Positions 5,487-8,346 of a stretch of 8,346 nucleotides of DNA are shown piece by piece (within the stretch, counting starts at the first letter, position 1; every line of letters begins with the position of its first letter). The stretch covers positions 1 through 8,346 of the forward strand of contig JAHFRO010000097.1 of the NCBI GenBank assembly GCA_023266245.1, given 5' to 3'. The translations under genes were made by a program, and so were the position numbers. The notes below the pieces were generated by a model. The model made no database searches and was not told where the DNA came from. It saw only the letters and a list, made by a program, of their open reading frames with translations. This DNA comes from Betaproteobacteria bacterium (GTDB taxonomy: Bacteria > Pseudomonadota > Gammaproteobacteria > Burkholderiales > SG8-41).

Positions 5487-6176
5487 TCAAGTCTTACGCC
5501 GCGGGCCGAAGATCGCGGTGCCGATGCGCACCATGGTCGCGCCCTCCATGATCGCCGCTTCCAGATCGTCCGACATGCCCATCGAGAGCGTGTCGAGCGC
5601 GTAGCCACGCCCGGCGAGCTTGTCCTTGAGCTCGCGCAGCAGCGCGAAGCGCCGCCGCTGGAACTCGACGTCCGGCGTCGGCTCCGGTATCGCCATCAGT
5701 CCCCGCAGCCTCAACCGCGGCAGCCGCGCGATCGCTTCCGCGAGCTCGATCTCCCCGCCAGGGGCGATGCCGCTTTTGCTGTGCTCTCCGCTCACATTGA
5801 CCTGGATGCAGACATTGAGCGGCGGCAGCCCCTCGGGCCGCGCCTCATTCAGCCGCACCGCGATCTTCTCGCGCTCGACGCTGTGCACCCACTGGAAATG
5901 CTCGGCGATGGGGCCCGTCTTGTTGCTCTGGATCGGCCCGATAAAGTGCCACTCGATCGGCAGCGCAGCGAGCGCCGTGATTTTTGCCACAGCTTCCTGC
6001 ACGTGGTTCTCGCCGAACGCGCTCTGGCCCGCGGCGTGAGCCTCGGCGATACGCTGCGCCGGGAAGGTTTTGCTCACCGCCACCAGCACGATGTCACCGG
6101 CGCGCCTTCCCGCGGCTTCCGCCGCGCGCGCGATGCGCGCACGCACGGCTTGCAAGTTGGCGGCGATTGTGGTCAT
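5487..6176 (-). CDS. yggS: YggS/PROSC family pyridoxal phosphate homeostasis protein
   Basis: YggS (PLPBP/PROSC) binds pyridoxal 5'-phosphate without known catalysis and keeps vitamin B6 and linked amino acid pools in balance. The 229 residues form the alanine-racemase-like TIM barrel. VAVSKTFP (32-39) places the PLP-binding lysine at 36, the same position as in E. coli. FGENHVQEA (54-62), WHFIGPIQSNK (76-86), QVNVSGEHSKSG (125-136), LSMGMSDDLEAAI (197-209) and VRIGTAIFGPR (216-226) are the other family motifs. The start at 6176 gives MTTIAANL, a normal N-terminus. No clear Shine-Dalgarno precedes it. It is divergent from pilT with 91 bp between and upstream of proC. Confidence 0.95.
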   Translation of the reverse strand: MTTIAANLQAVRARIARAAEAAGRRAGDIVLVAVSKTFPAQRIAEAHAAGQSAFGENHVQEAVAKITALAALPIEWHFIGPIQSNKTGPIAEHFQWVHSVEREKIAVRLNEARPEGLPPLNVCIQVNVSGEHSKSGIAPGGEIELAEAIARLPRLRLRGLMAIPEPTPDVEFQRRRFALLRELKDKLAGRGYALDTLSMGMSDDLEAAIMEGATMVRIGTAIFGPRRKT

Positions 6177-6267
6177 AATCTGCGACGCGTCGGGGGAGGA
6201 TGTTCGACGCAAAATCAGTGCGTTAACCCTCTTTTCCCGGCGCTGAACTCGATCGCGGAGCATTATA
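6177..6267. other. Divergent intergenic region yggS / pilT
   Basis: These 91 bp must hold the promoters for both directions unless they lie inside the genes. I find no convincing -35/-10 pair on either strand. The only perfect TATAAT is in the palindrome cattataatg (6261-6270) at the pilT start codon, where it could serve only the - strand. This gap has no inverted-array element, unlike the longer gaps in the window. Confidence 0.5.
6257..6260 (+). promoter_or_regulatory. Shine-Dalgarno of pilT (GGAG)
   Basis: GGAG stands seven bases before the ATG at 6268 and supports that start. Confidence 0.75.
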
Positions 6268-7308
6268 ATGGACATCTCAGAACTACTGGCGTTTGTCGTC
6301 AAGAACAAGGCCTCAGACCTGCACCTCTCGGCCGGCCTCCCGCCGATGATCCGCGTGCACGGCGATGTGCGGCGCATCAACCTGCCGGCGTTGGAACACA
6401 AGGACGTGCACGCCATGGTCTACGACATCATGAACGACGGCCAGCGCAAGTTCTACGAGGAGAACCTCGAGTGCGACTTCTCGTTCGCGATTCCCAACCT
6501 CGCGCGCTTCCGAGTTAACGCCTTCGTGCAGCACCGCGGCGCGGGAGCGGTGTTCCGGACCATTCCCTCCAAGGTGCTCTCGCTCGAAGACCTGAAGTGT
6601 CCCAAGGTCTTCACCGAGATTTCCGACCAGCCGCGCGGCATCGTACTCGTGACCGGGCCCACGGGCTCGGGGAAATCCACGACGCTGGCGGCGATGATCA
6701 ACTACATCAACGAGAACGAGTACGGCCACGTCCTCACGGTGGAGGACCCGATCGAGTTCGTGCACGAGTCGAAGAAGTGCCTCATCAACCAGCGCGAAGT
6801 CGGGCCGCACACGCTGTCCTTCGCCAACGCGCTGAGAAGCGCCCTGCGGGAAGACCCGGACGTGATCCTGGTGGGCGAGATGCGCGACCTCGAAACCATC
6901 CGCCTGGCGATGACCGCGGCCGAAACCGGTCACCTGGTGTTCGGCACGCTGCACACCAGCTCCGCGGCGAAGACCATAGACCGGATCATTGACGTGTTCC
7001 CCGCAGAGGAAAAGGAAATGGTGCGGGCGATGCTATCCGAGTCGCTGCGCGCGGTGATTTCGCAGACCCTGTTAAAGACCAAGGACGGCAGCGGGCGCGT
7101 GGCGGCGCACGAGATCATGATCGGCACGCCGGCGATCCGCAACCTGATCCGCGAGAACAAGGTGGCGCAGATGTATTCCGCGATCCAGACCGGCCAGCAG
7201 TTGGGCATGCAGACCCTGGACCAGACCCTGCAGGAGCTGGTGAAACGCAATGTCGTCGCCGTGGAAGAAGCCCGCGCCAGGGCGGCCAGCAAGGATATCT
7301 TCAAGTAA
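6268..7308 (+). CDS. pilT: Type IV pilus retraction ATPase PilT
   Basis: PilT is a hexameric cytoplasmic ATPase at the base of the type IV pilus that drives pilin disassembly and retraction, powering twitching motility and DNA uptake. The 346 residues match the usual length (about 344). The N-terminal PAS-like domain is about 1-100. The RecA-like core has Walker A GPTGSGKS (130-137), the Asp box TVEDPIE (157-163), Walker B DPDVILVGEMRD (196-207) with catalytic Glu204, and the His box TAAETGHLVFGTLHT (216-230). AIRNLIRE (289-296) is the C-terminal motif known to be needed for retraction. It is followed 57 bp later by pilU on the same strand, probably as one operon. Confidence 0.98.
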   Translation: MDISELLAFVVKNKASDLHLSAGLPPMIRVHGDVRRINLPALEHKDVHAMVYDIMNDGQRKFYEENLECDFSFAIPNLARFRVNAFVQHRGAGAVFRTIPSKVLSLEDLKCPKVFTEISDQPRGIVLVTGPTGSGKSTTLAAMINYINENEYGHVLTVEDPIEFVHESKKCLINQREVGPHTLSFANALRSALREDPDVILVGEMRDLETIRLAMTAAETGHLVFGTLHTSSAAKTIDRIIDVFPAEEKEMVRAMLSESLRAVISQTLLKTKDGSGRVAAHEIMIGTPAIRNLIRENKVAQMYSAIQTGQQLGMQTLDQTLQELVKRNVVAVEEARARAASKDIFK

Positions 7309-7354
7309 CCGGACCGCGGCACGCGAAACAATCCAGATAAGTTGGAACGGCACT

Positions 7355-7360
7355 AGGAGA
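7355..7360 (+). promoter_or_regulatory. Shine-Dalgarno of pilU (AGGAGA)
   Basis: AGGAGA lies five bases before the ATG at 7366 and fixes the pilU start. The 46 bases between the pilT stop and this site contain no evident terminator. Confidence 0.85.
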
Positions 7361-7365
7361 AACGT

Positions 7366-8346
7366 ATGGAAAGAGATCAGGCAGTCAAGTTCATGCACGA
7401 TCTGCTGAGGGCGATGGTGTCGAAGAAGGCCTCGGACCTCTTCATTACGGCGGGCTACCCGCCGGCGATCAAGCTCGACGGCAAGATGACACCGGTCGCC
7501 AACCAGCAGCTCACGACGCAGCACACCGCAGAGCTCACCCGTGCCATGATGAACGACAAGCAGGCGCAGGAGTTCGAAGCGACCAAGGAGTGCAACTTCG
7601 CGGTCAACCCGCCGGGCATCGGCCGCTTCCGGGTAAACGCCTTCGTGCAGCAGGGGCGGGTCGGCATGGTAATGCGGACCATCACCACCACGATCCCGAA
7701 GTTCGAGGACCTCAACCTGCCGCCGGTGCTGAAGGACATCGTGATGACCAAGCGCGGGCTCATCGTCATGGTGGGCGGCACCGGTTGTGGGAAAACCACC
7801 TCGCTTGCGGCGATGACCGGCTACCGCAACGAGAACAGCTACGGCCACATCGTCACCATCGAGGATCCGATCGAGTTCGTGCACGAGCACAAGAACTGCG
7901 TCATTACCCAGCGCGAGGTGGGGGTGGACACCGACTCCTGGCACATGGCGCTGAAGAACACGCTGCGCCAGGCGCCGGACGTGATCCTGATCGGCGAGAT
8001 CCGGGACCGCGACACGATGGACTACGCGATCGCGTTCTCCGAGACCGGGCACCTGTGCATGGCGACGCTCCACGCCAACAGCGCGAACCAGGCGCTCGAC
8101 CGCGTCATCAACTTCTTCCCCGAGGAGCGGAGGCACCAGCTGCTCATGGACCTCTCGCTCAACATCCGGGCGATCGTTTCGCAGCGGCTCATCCCGAAGA
8201 AGGACGGCAAGGGGCGGGTGGCGGCGGTCGAGATCATGCTGAACTCCCCGCTTATCGCGGACCTCGTCTTCAAGGGCGAGGTGCACGAGATCAAGCAGAT
8301 CATGGCGAAGTCGCGCGAGCTGGGCATGCAGACCTTCGACCAGCAC
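7366..8346 (+). CDS. pilU: Type IV pilus retraction ATPase PilU (3' partial)
   Basis: PilU is the PilT paralogue that supports PilT-dependent retraction under load. The frame is open for 327 codons from ATG 7366 to the window edge with no stop; the family usually has about 380 residues, so roughly the last 50 are missing. Visible are Walker A GGTGCGKT (137-144), the Asp box TIEDPIE (164-170), Walker B APDVILIGEIRD (203-214) with Glu211, and the His box SETGHLCMATLHANSANQ (225-242). The part after about 290 (MLNSPLIADLVFKGEVHEIK) lacks the AIRNLIRE motif of PilT, which supports PilU over a second PilT. Walker A is unusual in having Cys-Gly-Lys-Thr where PilT here has Ser-Gly-Lys-Ser. The strand order and the strong Shine-Dalgarno fit a pilT-pilU operon. 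Confidence 0.95.
   Translation, partial: MERDQAVKFMHDLLRAMVSKKASDLFITAGYPPAIKLDGKMTPVANQQLTTQHTAELTRAMMNDKQAQEFEATKECNFAVNPPGIGRFRVNAFVQQGRVGMVMRTITTTIPKFEDLNLPPVLKDIVMTKRGLIVMVGGTGCGKTTSLAAMTGYRNENSYGHIVTIEDPIEFVHEHKNCVITQREVGVDTDSWHMALKNTLRQAPDVILIGEIRDRDTMDYAIAFSETGHLCMATLHANSANQALDRVINFFPEERRHQLLMDLSLNIRAIVSQRLIPKKDGKGRVAAVEIMLNSPLIADLVFKGEVHEIKQIMAKSRELGMQTFDQH

Noticed and set aside
5354..5608. N-terminal extension of proC by 85 codons
   Set aside because: The extension reads through the CACAGAG repeats and into yggS in a wrong frame; ATG 5353 gives the exact family N-terminus.
6264..6269. TATAAT as the pilT promoter
   Set aside because: It overlaps the start codon, so transcription would begin inside the gene, and GGAG at 6257-6260 shows that a leader upstream is needed.
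5049..6518. 489-codon open frame on the + strand
   Set aside because: It crosses proC, the repeat gap, yggS and the start of pilT in a wrong frame. No domain is recognisable, and the genes beneath it carry full family motifs.
7072..8346. Long open frame on the - strand (424 codons)
   Set aside because: It lies opposite pilU and the end of pilT, which are unmistakable. Its composition (many D, H, R and V) is the usual antisense shadow of a GC-rich gene.

Overview
This is a GC-rich chromosomal segment with the gene content and order of a betaproteobacterium, probably an environmental lineage. I cannot name a genus. Two conserved housekeeping blocks meet here. The left block is on the + strand: nadD (3' end only), rsfS, rlmH, maf and rng, serving NAD synthesis, ribosome silencing, 23S rRNA methylation, nucleotide sanitation and RNA processing. 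The right block is on the - strand, yggT, proC and yggS. It is divergent from pilT and pilU on the + strand, the two type IV pilus retraction ATPases. The pilU-pilT-yggS-proC-yggT arrangement is the one known from Pseudomonas and many betaproteobacteria. pilU runs off the right edge.

Layout: 1-149 nadD end; 139-405 palindromic MITE-like element; 415-780 rsfS; 796-1260 rlmH; 1257-1639 repeat-rich gap; 1650-2270 maf; 2288-3745 rng; 3753-3840 repeat element at the convergent rng/yggT junction; 3853-4428 yggT(-); 4450-4538 repeat element; 4544-5353 proC(-); 5362-5484 repeat element; 5487-6176 yggS(-); 6177-6267 divergent intergenic; 6268-7308 pilT; 7366-8346 pilU (partial).

Every protein gene belongs to a known family and looks intact apart from the two cut by the window edges. 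The unusual part is between the genes. All five gaps of about 100 bp or more are filled by elements with the same logic: a repeat block at the left end, a structured core, and a matching inverted block at the right end. Two use 7-nt units (GTGA+3, four copies on the left and three on the right). Two use 8-nt units (consensus CRCARAGR, three on each side). One is a 267-bp element with perfect 24-bp terminal inverted repeats. These elements touch stop codons, start codons and ribosome binding sites of the genes beside them. The two shorter gaps around pilT (91 and 57 bp) have none. I see no new protein system; the repeats are what deserve follow-up.
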